A model generated the notes under the pieces. That model was not told the origin of the DNA and searched no databases. It saw only the letters and a program-made list of their open reading frames with translations. 64,000 bases of DNA from Kolteria novifilia (lineage in GTDB: Bacteria; Planctomycetota; Planctomycetia; Kolteriales; Kolteriaceae), in assembly GCA_007748055.1 (NCBI GenBank), contig CP036279.1, forward strand, positions 1,426,001 to 1,490,000. Direction: 5' to 3'. The position numbers were made by a program, and so were the translations under genes. Each line of letters begins with the position of its first letter. Position 1 is the stretch's first letter. Positions 63,160-64,000 of this stretch are shown here, piece by piece.

Positions 63160-64000
63160 CTACTTCGCGTTGGCGGGCGGTGCTTGGGGAGCGGGCGCCG
63201 GGGTGATCTCGACGGTGAGCGTGCGAGCGAGCTTGAGCGTCTGGTTGTTGAACTTGAGCGACAGTTCGATCGGGATCGCGTGACGACCGGTTGGGGTCTC
63301 TCGGATCGCGGCGACCTTGAGGAGCGACTCGCTCGATCCCTTCTCGATTGTCGTCGGCGCGGCCGTGAGTCCCTTCACACTGCCCCCAATGGTAGCCTTG
63401 AGAGTTACCGGATCCGCGAAGCCGAAGAGGCGTTCGACCGCGAGTGGCACGTCGATCGTGGCCCCTTGCTCGAGCCCGACCACATCGGGGAACTGAGTCC
63501 TGACAGGGGCTTCCACGATGGCCAGCGTGATCGAGGGAGAGGGAATCTCGACGCGAATCTTCCTCGGTTTGGCGACGTCGGCGGCTCGCTTGGCAGCGTC
63601 CTCGGATTCCTTCTTCGCCTTCTCGAAGGTCGCGAACTGTTCTCGCTGCCGCTTGAGCTGTTGATCGATTCTTGCTTGCTCGGCCTTCGCACGATCGAGG
63701 GCCGCGCGGGCCTCGGCGAACTGCTTGGTCAGTGTCGCGATCTCCTTGTCGACGGCCGCCTTCTCCTCGGGCTTGATCGTCGTCAGCTTGGCACGCGCCT
63801 CCTTCTCCCGTTGCTCGAGTTGTTTTGTCGCGGCTAGCTGCTTGGTGATCTCTGCCGCGAGGCCCTTCTGTCGCTTATCGACTTCCGCGATCTCTTGGCC
63901 AAGGTTGGCGGTCGCCGCGATGGCACGCTTCTTTCGTTCTTCCGCCCGAGCGGCCGCCCCTGGGGTCCGACGATAGGGGACGGTCGCCTGGGCCCGGAGG
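63160..64000 (-). CDS. Partial exported protein with coiled coil, N-terminus beyond window edge
   Basis: The minus strand is open from base 64000 to a stop at 63160, about 280 codons, so the gene starts outside the window. The visible part has a long charged coiled coil (about 63600-63950, rich in KQLEQREKEARAKL-type heptads), then a beta-rich domain (KIRVEIPSPSITLAIVEAPV and on) with alternating small residues, ending QAPPANAK. The C-terminal domain looks like the beta-sandwich of planctomycete pre-peptidase-like proteins, which often accompany cytochrome/WD40 genes; I cannot name the family with certainty. The cytochrome-WD40 gene follows after 8 bp. Confidence 0.75.
   Translation of the reverse strand, partial: LRAQATVPYRRTPGAAARAEERKKRAIAATANLGQEIAEVDKRQKGLAAEITKQLAATKQLEQREKEARAKLTTIKPEEKAAVDKEIATLTKQFAEARAALDRAKAEQARIDQQLKRQREQFATFEKAKKESEDAAKRAADVAKPRKIRVEIPSPSITLAIVEAPVRTQFPDVVGLEQGATIDVPLAVERLFGFADPVTLKATIGGSVKGLTAAPTTIEKGSSESLLKVAAIRETPTGRHAIPIELSLKFNNQTLKLARTLTVEITPAPAPQAPPANAK

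Overview
The window looks like chromosomal DNA of a planctomycete, probably of the Pirellulales type. The reasons are family-level. It carries DUF1592, PSCyt1/DUF1549/DUF1553 and DUF1501 proteins, two DUF1559 prepilin-like proteins, an ECF sigma factor paired with a giant Ser/Thr kinase, a second ECF sigma paired with a FecR-domain protein, and cytochrome-c/WD40 fusions. These sets are characteristic of Planctomycetes. No tRNA, rRNA or CRISPR array was found.

Layout. Bases 1-8.6 kb (minus strand) hold a partial DUF1592 cytochrome protein under a GntR/FadR regulator with a visible palindromic operator, then a 1608-residue kinase with LamG-like and WD40 modules under an ECF sigma factor. Bases 9-28.6 kb are a degraded accessory island. 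It has a broken zinc-ribbon gene, a 167-bp tandem repeat, an orphan Rhs tip with a small putative immunity gene, a second Rhs gene with a downstream membrane protein, and at least seven insertion sequences or remnants (two ISL3, two full IS66, one IS66 end, one IS66 of the single-ORF kind, one IS21 remnant, one ISAs1). Exact 8-bp target duplications allow four insertions to be undone on paper, which restores open frames in two Rhs pieces, one membrane-protein gene and one IS66 tnpA. Two of the elements (IS66-A and ISAs1) have non-matching flanks, which marks rearrangement joints. A 244-bp Rhs segment is present in inverted duplicate on either side of the IS cluster.

Bases 28.65-47.0 kb (minus strand) are a type II secretion / type IV pilus-like operon: two GspE/PilB ATPases, a PilT-like ATPase, a GspF platform protein and six prepilin-type proteins ending in a 1593-residue GspK-position protein with an EF-hand loop. 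Its stop codon lies 10 bp from the ISAs1 end, so any further genes of the operon have been cut away or moved. Bases 47.8-53.4 kb (plus strand) hold an AraC regulator translationally overlapping a PSD1-type cytochrome protein, then a Tat-exported DUF1501 protein and a strong bidirectional hairpin.

Bases 53.5-64 kb hold a thioredoxin and a TetR regulator that share a near-identical operator, a short-chain dehydrogenase remnant, an ECF sigma/FecR pair, two DUF1559 proteins separated by a REP-like double hairpin, a secreted FAD-dependent oxidoreductase with a golvesin-like C-terminus, and a convergent cytochrome-WD40 gene preceded by a partial coiled-coil protein gene.

The theme outside the island is a cell envelope with many exported cytochrome and DUF1501 proteins, each set with its own regulator. 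The island is best read as a polymorphic-toxin (Rhs) locus being dismantled by nested transposition.
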